NCBI RefSeq assembly: GCF_018383905.1
Contig: NZ_JAGYWA010000012.1
Coordinates: 1 to 53,337 of the forward strand
Length of the DNA: 53,337 nucleotides
Origin: Flavobacterium branchiicola
Lineage (GTDB): Bacteria > Bacteroidota > Bacteroidia > Flavobacteriales > Flavobacteriaceae
Direction of reading: 5' to 3'
Position 1 is the first letter of the stretch, and each line of letters starts with the position of its first letter. The notes beneath the pieces were generated by a model that saw nothing but the letters and a program-made list of their open reading frames with translations, was not told where the DNA came from and made no database searches. This document shows positions 25,874 through 34,833 of this stretch, piece by piece. Made by a program: the position numbers and the translations under genes.

Positions 25874-27751
25874 TTAATCTTCTATTTGTCTCACTTTATC
25901 CAGCCAAGTAAATTTCAGGATTGTGGTGGTTGCCAAAAAGACAATTAAGGCTATTATTGCTTTTGGATAATCTTTGATGACGAAGAATATCGGAAGCAAA
26001 ATCATACTTGATTGCCATATAATACCGATAAAACAATTCAGCATATCTTTTCCAAAATCTTTGTTTTTTTCGAAAGTATGATCTTCTGCTTTTAATACTT
26101 TATAAACCGGATTCCAGAATCCCCAAGGTCTAACATTAGAATAAAAAGATTTTAAAACTTCCATGTCTGTTGGCTTGCTCAGAAAAGTTCCCAAAACGCA
26201 TCCTAAAATTGAAAATCCAAAGATTAACGGAAATAAATAGATCGCCTGAACATGTGACAGGTTGTATAAAAATGAACCTTCGGTTAAATTACCCTGATTC
26301 TGGCCTAAAATAAATTGCAACGAAGCAATTATTAATCCGGCGAACATTCCCCAGAAATATCCCCAGCCGTTAAAACGCCACCAAATCCATTTCAGGAAAT
26401 TTGCTGCCACGTAACCTCCGTATAGGGCGCTGGTAATCCAAAGCGTTAATGAATTGATTGAATCTGCAAAGAAGCCCATGAAAACTCCAAGACCAACTAC
26501 TAAGAAAGATGAAATCTGACTTACTTTGATATAATGAGCATTGGTTGCTACTGGTTTGAAATACTTTTTATAAATATCATTTACGATATAAGCGGGTCCT
26601 GCATTTACAAAAGCAGAGAATCCGGACATAAAAGCAGCTAGTAAACCAGCCAGTAAAAGTCCTTTTATTCCAACAGGAATATATAAATTAACCACTTTTG
26701 GCATTAGTAATTCTAAATCGGCTCCGGTCAAACCAGTATTTGCGTTTAGTTCCGGTGCAAGATTTACAAGGGCAATTACCACAATTCCGGTAATTAATAA
26801 ATATCTTGGAATGAACAAAATCAAGTTGGTAAAACCACTCATGTAGGCGGCTTCTTTTACCGATTTTGTAGAAAGAATTCTTTGTAAATCGTAACTTGGC
26901 GTTGGTCCGGCAACACTTGCAAAAAATCCTTTAAACAAGGTCATTCCGATAAATGCACCAAACATTTTATATCCTTCAGAATCAATTAAATTATTGAAGG
27001 TTTGAAATTTATCACTCCATTGTGTTTCAAATTGCCAGCCAAAGAAGACATTTTTCCATTCTTCTGTAATTACCGAATTGATCTGAATATCAGAATAATT
27101 TACAAAAGCATATCCTGCGATTAATGTTCCTGCTGTAATCATGATTAAATACTGCACTACTTCTGTAGCTACTACAGAAAACATTCCGCCTTTTACGGTA
27201 TAAATTGTCGTTAAAAATATAATAAGTAATGCATAAGAACGCTCTGAGGTCAATACAACCAAGTCTCCGTAATGAAGCGTTAAATCCCACGGAAGAATAA
27301 TGGTTACAAATTTCCCTATACCTTCAAAAAAGTAGGCAATGAATCCAATGGTAGAAATAATGGCAAAAATAGCTACAATAATATGCGATGCTTTTCCGGC
27401 TCTGTCGCTTCCAAAACGGGTTAAAATCCATTCGGAACCTGTCATTACTTTTGATTTTCTAATCCAGACGGCGAGAAACATCATCACAAAAATCTGATTC
27501 CATATTGGCCATAGCCACATAAACATGAAACTTTTTACTCCGTATAAAAAGAGTACTCCAATCATCCAGGAAGTCCCGGAAACATCAAACATTCCAGAGC
27601 CGTTACTTAATCCTAAAAAATACCATTTGATTGTTTTTCCTCCCAGAAAATAATCATCTAAGCCTTTTGATGCTTTTCTTGAAATCCAGATTCCTATTCC
27701 TACTGATAGCACAATGTAGGCTATGATGATTGCTATGTCAATGATATTCAT
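25874..27751 (-). CDS. SSS-family sodium:solute symporter (probable sugar importer)
   Basis: This 625-residue inner-membrane protein has roughly 14 hydrophobic segments. The start IIDIAIIIAYIVLSVGIGIW is typical for the SSS family, followed by GLSNGSGMFDVSGTSWMIG with the small-residue Na+-site region. A GLLLAGLLAAFMSGFSAFVNAGPAYIV block near residue 365 corresponds to the conserved family signature. It is transcribed from a promoter region shared with the divergent LytS kinase gene. Placement before GH130 suggests import of a mono- or disaccharide, possibly Man-GlcNAc, for cytosolic phosphorolysis. The substrate is inferred from context only. Confidence 0.9.
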   Translation of the reverse strand: MNIIDIAIIIAYIVLSVGIGIWISRKASKGLDDYFLGGKTIKWYFLGLSNGSGMFDVSGTSWMIGVLFLYGVKSFMFMWLWPIWNQIFVMMFLAVWIRKSKVMTGSEWILTRFGSDRAGKASHIIVAIFAIISTIGFIAYFFEGIGKFVTIILPWDLTLHYGDLVVLTSERSYALLIIFLTTIYTVKGGMFSVVATEVVQYLIMITAGTLIAGYAFVNYSDIQINSVITEEWKNVFFGWQFETQWSDKFQTFNNLIDSEGYKMFGAFIGMTLFKGFFASVAGPTPSYDLQRILSTKSVKEAAYMSGFTNLILFIPRYLLITGIVVIALVNLAPELNANTGLTGADLELLMPKVVNLYIPVGIKGLLLAGLLAAFMSGFSAFVNAGPAYIVNDIYKKYFKPVATNAHYIKVSQISSFLVVGLGVFMGFFADSINSLTLWITSALYGGYVAANFLKWIWWRFNGWGYFWGMFAGLIIASLQFILGQNQGNLTEGSFLYNLSHVQAIYLFPLIFGFSILGCVLGTFLSKPTDMEVLKSFYSNVRPWGFWNPVYKVLKAEDHTFEKNKDFGKDMLNCFIGIIWQSSMILLPIFFVIKDYPKAIIALIVFLATTTILKFTWLDKVRQIED

Positions 27752-28195
27752 TAATCTTTATTATTTTTTATTGGTTGGGGTTAATTATATTCGTGCTGGT
27801 ATTATAAGAACCGATGGTTAATCGTTCTTAATTTAGGCTTTGATGTTGTCTGGAAACTGATCTTAGATTGATCTTAAGATTCTCATGAAAAATCTATTGA
27901 TAACGCGATATTGATTTTTAGTAAGCATAATATTTTATATTTTAAAAAAGTACATTTACTACTGTTTTGCAATAAATGTGTAGTTTGACAAAAAAATCTT
28001 GTTCACTATTATTTTTGTCTATCTTTATTTCACATCTTGCAGTCATAATTGCAATTATCCGGGTAAAACGTTGTATAAAACAATAATAATTTAACTTTAA
28101 ATTTATATAAAATTGATTTTTACCTAAAGTAATTTAGACAAACGACATCTAAACTAAGACCAACATCAAAAAAAGCTTCAAAACGTACTATTATT
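27752..28195. other. Divergent intergenic region, symporter and LytS kinase
   Basis: This 444-bp region holds a bulged palindrome (27806-27829) close to the symporter start. It also holds an imperfect direct repeat TGATCTTAGAT/TGATCTTAAGAT (about 27857-27880) that could be a response-regulator site. The rest is AT-rich with no coding frame seen. No TTACTAAA-type operator was found. Confidence 0.5.
27806..27829. promoter_or_regulatory. Palindrome upstream of the symporter
   Basis: Arms AAGAACCGAT and ATCGTTCTT pair with one bulged C around GGTTA. It lies 55-78 bp upstream of the symporter ATG, a typical operator position. The inner AACCGAT word recurs in the 12-bp palindrome at 33326-33337. 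Confidence 0.4.
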
Positions 28196-29254
28196 ATGCA
28201 TTTCAACTCGAGTAGATTATATTCAATCCCCTTGCGTTACCATATTTTTTTCTGGCTTACGTACTTTTTATTCAACACTTTCCGCTGGGGAATTTATTTT
28301 AATGATTACGGATATTCATTCAAAACTAATTTGTTGGGTTTTCCTATTCACATGACGCTTTGTTATCTGAATATTTTGCTGTTTATGCCTTATTTGGTTT
28401 ATCGAAAAAAATATCTTTTGTATGTAATCGCTGTTTTGGTTTCGATTTTTATTATGGTGATGGTAAAATTTAATCTGACCTATTTACTGATCAATCATAA
28501 TGTCTGGCCTGAAGGTCCGCAGACTATTAATGAACTGACGCTTAATTACACAATCGACATGATGATTGGTGAACTTTATGTGATCACTTTTGTGACTGCA
28601 ATTAAGCTTACACTGGATTTCATGAAAGAGCAAAGAAGGGTAACTGATCTGGAAAAATCGCAACTGGAAACGGAATTATTGTTTCTGAAATCGCAAATTT
28701 CGCCTCATTTTCTGTTTAATACGCTTAACAATATTTATTCTTTATCGGTAGAAAAATCAAACAAAACGCCTAAGATTGTTCTGAAGCTTTCGGAATTAAT
28801 GCGCTATATGTTGTACGACACTAAAAACAAGCGACAAAGTCTGGAGAGTGAAATACTTTGTATTCAAAATTATCTGGATTTGGAGCGCATTAGAAATGAT
28901 GAGCGACTGGAAATAAACATGTCTATTTCGGGAGATATTCATGATAAAGAAATAGCGCCTATAATTTTATTGACTTTTATTGAAAATGCCTTTAAACATG
29001 GTGTAAATAAAAACACCGGAAAAGTGGTTATTAATATAGGCTTTACTGTAAAGGGTGATTTTTTGCATTTTACGATTTCAAATCCGCAACCTGAATTTAC
29101 TACTCTGGAGGATAATTTTAATGTTTCCAGCGGAATAGGTATCGAGAATGTTAAGAAAAGATTGGAATTAGGTTATAATAAAAATGACTATACTCTTTCT
29201 TTTAAAAAGAAAAAGAATATTTTTGCTGTGAAGCTTGTAATCAAGGTCGCCTAA
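28196..29254 (+). CDS. LytS/YehU-type sensor histidine kinase
   Basis: This 352-residue inner-membrane kinase has four hydrophobic segments at about 14-35, 46-69, 74-99 and 117-140, then a short coiled linker. The His_kinase (PF06580-type) domain has ISPHFLFNTLNNIYSL with phospho-acceptor H171. The ATPase domain follows, with FIENAFKHGVN (N box) and GIGIENVKKRL (G box). No extracellular sensor domain is apparent, as is common for this group. It is followed 65 bp later by its LytTR partner and is divergent from the SSS symporter, an arrangement that suggests control of transport. The signal is unknown. Confidence 0.92.
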   Translation: MHFNSSRLYSIPLRYHIFFWLTYFLFNTFRWGIYFNDYGYSFKTNLLGFPIHMTLCYLNILLFMPYLVYRKKYLLYVIAVLVSIFIMVMVKFNLTYLLINHNVWPEGPQTINELTLNYTIDMMIGELYVITFVTAIKLTLDFMKEQRRVTDLEKSQLETELLFLKSQISPHFLFNTLNNIYSLSVEKSNKTPKIVLKLSELMRYMLYDTKNKRQSLESEILCIQNYLDLERIRNDERLEINMSISGDIHDKEIAPIILLTFIENAFKHGVNKNTGKVVINIGFTVKGDFLHFTISNPQPEFTTLEDNFNVSSGIGIENVKKRLELGYNKNDYTLSFKKKKNIFAVKLVIKVA

Positions 29255-29319
29255 GGAGATTCTTTATTGATTAAAACTTTGCAAACCAGATTATTTTGCC
29301 CAAAAAATAATAAAAACAA

Positions 29320-30033
29320 ATGAAGATAAATTGTTTAATAATAGATGATGAGCCATTAGCAATTAATGTTATCAAAAATTATTTGGAACCTATTGAAGAT
29401 TTTGAGGTTTTAAATACTTTTAGTAACCCGATTGAGGGCTTGAATTTTTTAAAAAACAATAAAGTCGATGTCATTTTTTTAGACATTAATATGCCTGTTC
29501 TTGATGGTATAAATTTTATAAAAAGTCTCGAAAATCCGCCATTAGTTATTATCACAAGTGCGTATAGTCAGTTTGCGATTGAAACTTACGAATTGGATGT
29601 TTTAGATTTTTTGGTAAAACCTATCGAATTTCCGAGGTTAATGAAAGCGCTCAATAAAGTGAGCAAAAGGCTTGAAACAACAAACAGCAGCACACCTGAA
29701 AATACGGGAGAAAATCCTTTTATTTTTATCAAAATCGATAAAAAAAGGATGAAGAAAATTTTTCTAAATGAAATTCTGGTAGTTGAAAGTTTGAAGGATT
29801 ATTTGAAAATAAGCACTTTAACAAACAAATATATTATCTACGGTACTTTATCTGACTTTACAGATCAATTGCCGGAAAGGAATTTTTTAAGAATTCACCG
29901 CTCTTATACTATTGCAATTGACAAGATTGATGCTGTAGAAGGTAATACAATTGAGATTGAAGGCTTGAGATATGTAATAGGTAGATCGTATATGGACCAT
30001 GTTAAACAAAGAATTTTAAATTCTTCGCCGTAA
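29320..30033 (+). CDS. LytTR-family response regulator
   Basis: This 237-residue protein has a receiver domain (1-120) with acidic pocket D9-D10, phospho-acceptor D55 in VIFLDINMP, a conserved Thr/Ser switch in VIITSAY and KP in FLVKPIEF. A linker with Ser/Thr-rich NSSTPENTG leads to a LytTR DNA-binding domain (about 135-235) with KDYLKISTL and RNFLRIHRSYTIAI. It pairs with the upstream kinase. Candidate targets are the symporter operon or its own promoter; the direct repeat at about 27857-27880 is a possible site. Confidence 0.93.
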   Translation: MKINCLIIDDEPLAINVIKNYLEPIEDFEVLNTFSNPIEGLNFLKNNKVDVIFLDINMPVLDGINFIKSLENPPLVIITSAYSQFAIETYELDVLDFLVKPIEFPRLMKALNKVSKRLETTNSSTPENTGENPFIFIKIDKKRMKKIFLNEILVVESLKDYLKISTLTNKYIIYGTLSDFTDQLPERNFLRIHRSYTIAIDKIDAVEGNTIEIEGLRYVIGRSYMDHVKQRILNSSP

Positions 30034-30045
30034 TTGAATTTGTAA

Positions 30046-30378
30046 TTACAATTCCAAAATTTCGATTTGGCACCCCTCTAAATCTGGTGTGATATACAAT
30101 TGACAGGATAGACGAATATTTTCCTGCTCAAATCCCATTTTAGATAAAGTTGCTGGTTCATTTCTGTCCTTTTTAAGCGAATTCCCTTTTATTCCGTCTG
30201 CCTTAATTACACAAGTTGCACATCTGCCCACTCCTCCGCATTCTCCAAAATCATCTAAACCGAGTTTGTCTTTCAGTAAAAACATCAAATTAGGATATTG
30301 ACCTGTATAGGTTTCGATGGTGTAAACTGTATTGTTTTCGCTAATACTAAAACTTATTTTCTTTTTGTCTGTGATCAA
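30046..30378 (-). CDS. [2Fe-2S] ferredoxin
   Basis: This 110-residue plant/adrenodoxin-type ferredoxin has cluster ligands C47, C53 and C56 in CGGVGRCATC and C92 in RLSCQL. It is cytosolic. The first codon is TTG (minus strand 30378), with AGGA 5 bp upstream; the first internal ATG at residue 32 would remove the N-terminal beta-sheet, so the non-ATG start is preferred. ATT at 30381 is an alternative. The gene starts 8 bp after the DUF488 stop and converges with the response regulator. There is no clear link to glycan use; the electron partner is unknown. Confidence 0.85.
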   Translation of the reverse strand: MITDKKKISFSISENNTVYTIETYTGQYPNLMFLLKDKLGLDDFGECGGVGRCATCVIKADGIKGNSLKKDRNEPATLSKMGFEQENIRLSCQLYITPDLEGCQIEILEL

Positions 30379-30386
30379 AATTCCTG

Positions 30387-30740
30387 TTAGTTTTCTTTTA
30401 GTAAAAATTCCTGCAAAATTACAGCGTGATTGATTTTCGGATTTTTTGCTGCGTATAACAAAGTTAAGGGTTTCTCTTTTGCAATACTTCGCAAACGTTC
30501 GACTTCTTCCGGTTTTGCTTTTAATTCGGCGAGATACAATTTTTTAAATTCTGTGAATCGTTCTTCTTTATGATCAAACCATTTACGCAATTCTGGAGAA
30601 GGCGTTATTTCCTTATCCCATTCATCAAATTGTAAATCTTCTTTTTTGATTCCGCGAGGCCATAAACGGTCGATCAATATGCGATAGGTTTCGTCATTTG
30701 TTTTACTGTCGTAAACTCTTTTAAGAATTATATCTTTCAT
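30387..30740 (-). CDS. DUF488 family protein
   Basis: This 117-residue cytosolic protein shows the family pattern KRVYD, RILIDRLWPRGIKKEDLQFDEWDKEITPS, and LRKWFDHKEERFTEFKKLYLAEL, then TLLYAAKNPKINHAVIL. The biochemical function is not established. The frame extends 19 codons upstream to 30797, but the family starts at the MKDIILKRVYD Met, so 30740 is used. It is followed 8 bp later by the ferredoxin gene, probably as a two-gene unit. Confidence 0.85.
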   Translation of the reverse strand: MKDIILKRVYDSKTNDETYRILIDRLWPRGIKKEDLQFDEWDKEITPSPELRKWFDHKEERFTEFKKLYLAELKAKPEEVERLRSIAKEKPLTLLYAAKNPKINHAVILQEFLLKEN

Positions 30741-31064
30741 TTTAGATTCATTTGCAAACTGAACTTTAAAATCCAGTCCCGATTCATAAAGATACAAATA
30801 GATTTTTTTAACCAGTTGAGTGAAATTATAATGTTTTTCGTCAACAATTACTTCTATCTTTTAATGGAGGTACCTAAAAATTAACGCAGAGTTCGCTAAG
30901 GTATTTTTATTCTAAAACTAATCAGAACCTATATAGTAAGTTCGCAAAGCTAAGTCTACACAAAGCTTTGCGAACTTTTCATTTTAATGATTCTTAAAAA
31001 ACTTCGCGCACTTTGCGTACCCCGATCCCGAAACTTCGGAACAAGACGGGACTATGTTTTTATT
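30741..31064. repeat. Intergenic region with TTCGCAAAG hairpin
   Basis: This 324-bp gap has a perfect 13-bp hairpin: AGTTCGCAAAGCT (30939-30951) and AGCTTTGCGAACT (30964-30976). Flanking words TTAACGCAGAGTTCGCTAAG and CTTCGCGCACTTTGCG look like degenerate copies of the same element. A second imperfect repeat, CCCGATCCCGAAACTTCGG, ends it. No gene was seen. Confidence 0.6.
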
Positions 31065-32009
31065 TTAAAAATTAGGCAGTTCGTTTTTAATTCGTTCCCA
31101 AAAAACATCGTTGTACAAATAACTAGATCCTAAAATACTGGTTTGCTCTGTTTCATCAACAATTGAAATCGTTAAATCGATATCTCTGCTTTTAAAGTTT
31201 TCTTCTAATTTGGTGAGAAACAGTTTGTATGATTTTGCAATATTTCCGCCAATAACGAGTAAATCGGCATCAAAGCTTATGATATATGGCGATAAAAAAG
31301 AGGTTAAATTGTCTGCAAAACTATCAAATATTTTTGCTGTAGAAGGATTTTCTAAACCTGCAATTTCTTTAACGCCATTGGTTGCGATTTCACCGGAAGC
31401 ACTTTCATATTCTTTTAAAAACCATCTGGTCGAAAAATAATTATCAGCAATATCGTCTTCAAAGGGTTTATCCCACAAACAGCCATTATTGGGTACATTC
31501 AAACCTTGCGTTATTGGCAGTTTATCATCTAAAAAAGTAGCTCCAAAACCGGTTCCTAATGTTATTGCGATTACTTTTTCATGCTCTAAATTAGGTACTT
31601 GCTGAATTGTACTGCCAACTCCAAAGCAACTTGCATCGTTCAGGAATCTGCAAATTACATTCTTATTGCTTAAGTATTTCAAAAGTTCTTCGGAAATGGA
31701 AACATTAAATAATGCTTCGTATTTGTTATTCCCTTTAAACATCGCAATTCCTGATTCATATTGAAAAGGGCCGGGCATAGAAAATGCAATTCCAATAGTT
31801 TCGTTTTCCGCAATTAGTTTCTTTTCTTCAATTACTGCAATGGTCTGGTTAATTATTTCTGCCCATTTCTGAATAATTATTTCTTTGGATGCCATACAAT
31901 CTACAGCTCCTCCAAAATAGGTTTCAGGAAGTATTCTGAAACTTTCACCGTTTACCGCTGCACTACTTATATGACTTCCACCAACATCTACTCCTATAAT
32001 TATTGACAT
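31065..32009 (-). CDS. ROK-family sugar kinase-like protein (copy 1)
   Basis: This 314-residue cytosolic protein has phosphate-1 motif GVDVGGSHISSAAV at the N terminus, a second sugar-kinase motif GIAFSMPGPFQYESG, FLNDASCFGVGS, and ITLGTGFGATFLDD. The ROK zinc motif (CxCGxxGCxE, with the preceding GH) is absent; instead the region reads NNGCLWDKPFEDDIADNY. It probably phosphorylates a hexose such as mannose, glucose or GlcNAc released by the locus, but loss of the zinc site makes the family subgroup atypical. It lies 315 bp downstream of a second, related copy, with a terminator between, so the two have separate transcripts. Confidence 0.78.
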   Translation of the reverse strand: MSIIIGVDVGGSHISSAAVNGESFRILPETYFGGAVDCMASKEIIIQKWAEIINQTIAVIEEKKLIAENETIGIAFSMPGPFQYESGIAMFKGNNKYEALFNVSISEELLKYLSNKNVICRFLNDASCFGVGSTIQQVPNLEHEKVIAITLGTGFGATFLDDKLPITQGLNVPNNGCLWDKPFEDDIADNYFSTRWFLKEYESASGEIATNGVKEIAGLENPSTAKIFDSFADNLTSFLSPYIISFDADLLVIGGNIAKSYKLFLTKLEENFKSRDIDLTISIVDETEQTSILGSSYLYNDVFWERIKNELPNF

Positions 32010-32324
32010 CTTTTTATTTATTTACCTAATAATAACCATCTTTTTTATACAAAAACGCAGCATCATCAACAACATTAAACCTCTTTTATTACTGAATTCA
32101 AAATACAGTTCAAACTTAAACAGAAAAAAACTTAACTGACGGTATTATATTGTCAAATTACTGTACTAAATAACGATTTTCAAAGAAAAAGAAACAATCA
32201 ATATTTAATTAAAAATCAAACACTTAAAGCTAAATTCATTACTATTTAAAACAAAAAAAACAGCGATTAAAAAATCGCTGTTTTTGTAAAGTTTATTTAT
32301 AAGATTGATATCAATCTTGCAAAA
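32010..32324. other. Gap between the two ROK-like genes
   Basis: This 315-bp AT-rich stretch holds a clear terminator (32256-32285) near its right end and a degenerate, mis-spaced operator-like stretch around 32165-32180. No gene was seen. Confidence 0.55.
32256..32285. terminator. Bidirectional Rho-independent terminator after ROK copy 2
   Basis: AAAAACAGCGATT (32256-32268) pairs with AATCGCTGTTTTT (32273-32285) around an A-rich loop. It lies 40 bp beyond the stop of the 32325-33227 gene. Confidence 0.8.
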
Positions 32325-33227
32325 CTATAAAGTATAAAGCATACTTGCCGCGCCCAATAACGCTGCAACTTCATTATCTGTTGAAATAGAAACACTAATT
32401 TCAACATTTGCTTCTTTCATTTTTTTATTGAAACCAGGAAGAATAAACGCACTGGCATTGGCAATTTTTCCTCCAATTACAAAGCTGTCTGCTTCAAATT
32501 TTTCTAACCACGGTGTTACAACTGATGCCAAATCTTCTCCCAATTGTTCAAATGCTTTAATCGCAATTGCATCTCCGTCTAGTGCAAGATTATAAACTTC
32601 TAGTCCGTTAGGAAGGCTTTTTCCGCTTAACGTTTTATAGCTACCCAAAAGCCCGCGAGCCGAAACATAATCTTCTGCCATGCCTTCTTTATATGGCAAA
32701 TTATAAATTTCTCCATCTGCTGGTACACATTCTCCAACAGCAATTGAAACTCCTTTATCTATAAAACAAGCTCCAAGTCCGGTACCAAGTGTTACGGCCA
32801 TTACTTTTTTAGAAAGGTTTTCGGCATCTTTGAATACCTCTCCTTTTCCGAAACAAACGGCGTCGTTTTCAAAAAGAATCGGAAAATTACCTGAGAGATC
32901 AAGTGTTCCCTGAAATAAATGACGCACATTCAATCCATAAAAATGTTCGTATTTTGACTGGTCTTTTATCCAGCAAAGTCCGTTGGTATAATCAAACGGT
33001 CCAGGCATACATACCGCAAGTCCTTTTACTGCTTCAACTTTTGAATTTTCAATCGAAGTTCGGATCACTTTTCCCCAGATGTGCATGACTTCATCTACAG
33101 GCAAATTAGAATCAAAAGATTCTTTTTGCAAGGACTGGTCTATTACTTTCATGTTTGCAATATCTATAATTGCAGCGGTAATATGTGTTCCTCCGATATC
33201 AATTCCAACGGCATATTCTTTGTTCAT
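32325..33227 (-). CDS. ROK-family sugar kinase-like protein (copy 2)
   Basis: This 300-residue cytosolic kinase-like protein has GIDIGGTHITAAIID, LAVCMPGPFDYTNG, FENDAVCFGKGE and VTLGTGLGACFIDKG. Like its neighbour it lacks the cysteine-rich ROK zinc motif; the equivalent stretch is GECVPADGEIYNLPYKEG. The two proteins share order and motifs, so they are probably diverged duplicates with different sugar preferences. With ManA in the same region, phosphorylation of mannose to Man-6-P is an attractive role; GlcNAc or glucose are alternatives. A 12-bp palindrome lies about 100 bp upstream. Confidence 0.8.
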   Translation of the reverse strand: MNKEYAVGIDIGGTHITAAIIDIANMKVIDQSLQKESFDSNLPVDEVMHIWGKVIRTSIENSKVEAVKGLAVCMPGPFDYTNGLCWIKDQSKYEHFYGLNVRHLFQGTLDLSGNFPILFENDAVCFGKGEVFKDAENLSKKVMAVTLGTGLGACFIDKGVSIAVGECVPADGEIYNLPYKEGMAEDYVSARGLLGSYKTLSGKSLPNGLEVYNLALDGDAIAIKAFEQLGEDLASVVTPWLEKFEADSFVIGGKIANASAFILPGFNKKMKEANVEISVSISTDNEVAALLGAASMLYTL

Positions 33228-33325
33228 CTCTTCTAGTTTATCTATTTTTTAAAATCGTATTGTAGTCTTTCAATTTTCATTACCAACATTAAAATTTCTT
33301 CATTTAATTTTGAAACTATAACTAC

Positions 33326-33337
33326 AACCGATCGGTT
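33326..33337. promoter_or_regulatory. AACCGATCGGTT palindrome upstream of ROK copy 2
   Basis: Perfect 12-bp palindrome, 99-110 bp upstream of the ROK ATG and 32 bp after the GH125 stop. It shares AACCGAT with the palindrome before the symporter and may mark a second regulator distinct from the LacI-type sites. Confidence 0.35.
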
Positions 33338-33368
33338 AACTCATTCTATTTCTAACTGCGGTAAAATT

Positions 33369-34829
33369 TTAAAGATTCTTATCTTTTAAAATCTGTGGAT
33401 ATTTTATGCTGGTGTGCACAATCATTTCTCCAAAAAGTGTATTGGCCCACGCAAACCATTTTCGGGTAAATTTTGTCACGTCGTCTTTATGAAACGATTC
33501 ATGCATAAAACCGGTATCTGCATTTGTTTTAATCAAATTACTAATGCAATGTCTGATTTCTTCTTCGTCTACACTGGTTATGGCTCTTAAAACAATACTC
33601 ATTGGCCAGATGGTATCTGTTCCTGTATGTGGTCCTCCAACTCCTTCTCCTGCTTTTCCTTTGTAGAAAAACGGGTTGTTTTCTGAAAGGACTACTTTTC
33701 TTGTATTTAAATAAAGTGGACTATCCGGCTCAATAGCTCCTAAATAAGGCAATGACAATAAAGAGGGTACATTGGCGTCATCCATCATATGAAAACTTCC
33801 GTATCCGTTTACTTCAAAAGCAATGATTTTTCCGAATTTCGGGTGCTCGATAATGGCATTTTCTTCTAATCCTTTCTGAACCTGATCTCTTAATTCTTTA
33901 GCTTTAGCAACCAAATCATTGTCTTTTAATGCAGGCAAAGAGAAAATTTCCATTAAATATCCAAGCACTTCGATGGCAAACATATTACTCGGAATTAAAT
34001 ATCCGAACAAGGTACTGTCGTCACTGGGTCTGAAAGTAGAAACGATTAATCCACATGGTTTTACAGGATATCCGTAACCTCCTAATGGTACACCATCTGT
34101 AGCCCAAGCCGTTACTCTTTGAAAATTATAAGGGCCTTTGTCATGCATTCTTTGTTGTTCCTTGAAAGTCTGGATAACCAAAAGCATTGCTTCTTTCCAT
34201 TTACTGTCGAACAAACTGATATCTCCGGTTTCTTTCCAGTATCCGTGTGCTAAACGTATTGGGTAACACAAACTGTCAATTTCCCATTTGCGCTCATGAA
34301 TCCCCGGCTGCATTTTGGTCATATCGTTTTTCCATTCGCTCACTTGTGCAAAATCTTTATAAAAAGCATTTGCATAAGGATCTAACAAAATACATTTTGT
34401 CTGACGATTGATTACTCCTTTTACCAATTCAGCCAGTTTTTTGTCTTCTTTTACAAACGGAATATAGGGCCAGATTTGAGCTGTACTATCACGAAGCCAC
34501 ATTGCATCGATATCTCCTGTAATTACGTACGTATCTGGTTTTCCGTCGATAATTTCAAAATCGACTGTGGTGTCTAAAGTGTTTGGAAAACAGTTTTCAA
34601 ACAACCATGCCAACTCCGGATTTGCAATTTGTTTTTTGATTCTGACAATTGCTGCTTCAATAGCTTTACTTGTAAATTTTCTTTCTGCTAATGGTGGTCT
34701 TTTGCTGATAAAATCTTTAAGAGCAAAATTAAAAGTATCTGATTGCGATGCAAAAACATCCGTTTGAATCGCCAATAATCCTGCGGAAAAAATTCCGGCA
34801 TTTTTAATAAATTTTCTACGTGATTGCAT
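33369..34829 (-). CDS. Exo-alpha-1,6-mannosidase, GH125
   Basis: This 486-residue metal-independent exo-mannosidase belongs to the family active on alpha-1,6-linked mannose, as in the N-glycan core. Hallmarks are TYVITGDIDAMWLRDSTAQIW near residue 108, HERKWEIDSLCYPIRLAHGYW, and EVNGYGSFHMMDDANVPSLL, which holds the conserved acidic residues. GGPHTGTDTIWPMS is also typical. The N terminus QSRRKFIKNAGIFSAGLLA is a twin-arginine signal, so it is exported folded. It follows a GH92 gene by 4 bp and is almost surely cotranscribed with it, letting alpha-1,2/1,3 and alpha-1,6 trimming run together. Confidence 0.93.
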   Translation of the reverse strand: MQSRRKFIKNAGIFSAGLLAIQTDVFASQSDTFNFALKDFISKRPPLAERKFTSKAIEAAIVRIKKQIANPELAWLFENCFPNTLDTTVDFEIIDGKPDTYVITGDIDAMWLRDSTAQIWPYIPFVKEDKKLAELVKGVINRQTKCILLDPYANAFYKDFAQVSEWKNDMTKMQPGIHERKWEIDSLCYPIRLAHGYWKETGDISLFDSKWKEAMLLVIQTFKEQQRMHDKGPYNFQRVTAWATDGVPLGGYGYPVKPCGLIVSTFRPSDDSTLFGYLIPSNMFAIEVLGYLMEIFSLPALKDNDLVAKAKELRDQVQKGLEENAIIEHPKFGKIIAFEVNGYGSFHMMDDANVPSLLSLPYLGAIEPDSPLYLNTRKVVLSENNPFFYKGKAGEGVGGPHTGTDTIWPMSIVLRAITSVDEEEIRHCISNLIKTNADTGFMHESFHKDDVTKFTRKWFAWANTLFGEMIVHTSIKYPQILKDKNL

Positions 34830-34833
34830 AGTA

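Noticed and set aside
30741..30797. 19-codon N-terminal extension of the DUF488 protein
   Set aside because: The family normally starts at the KRVYD strand, and the extension has no conserved features.
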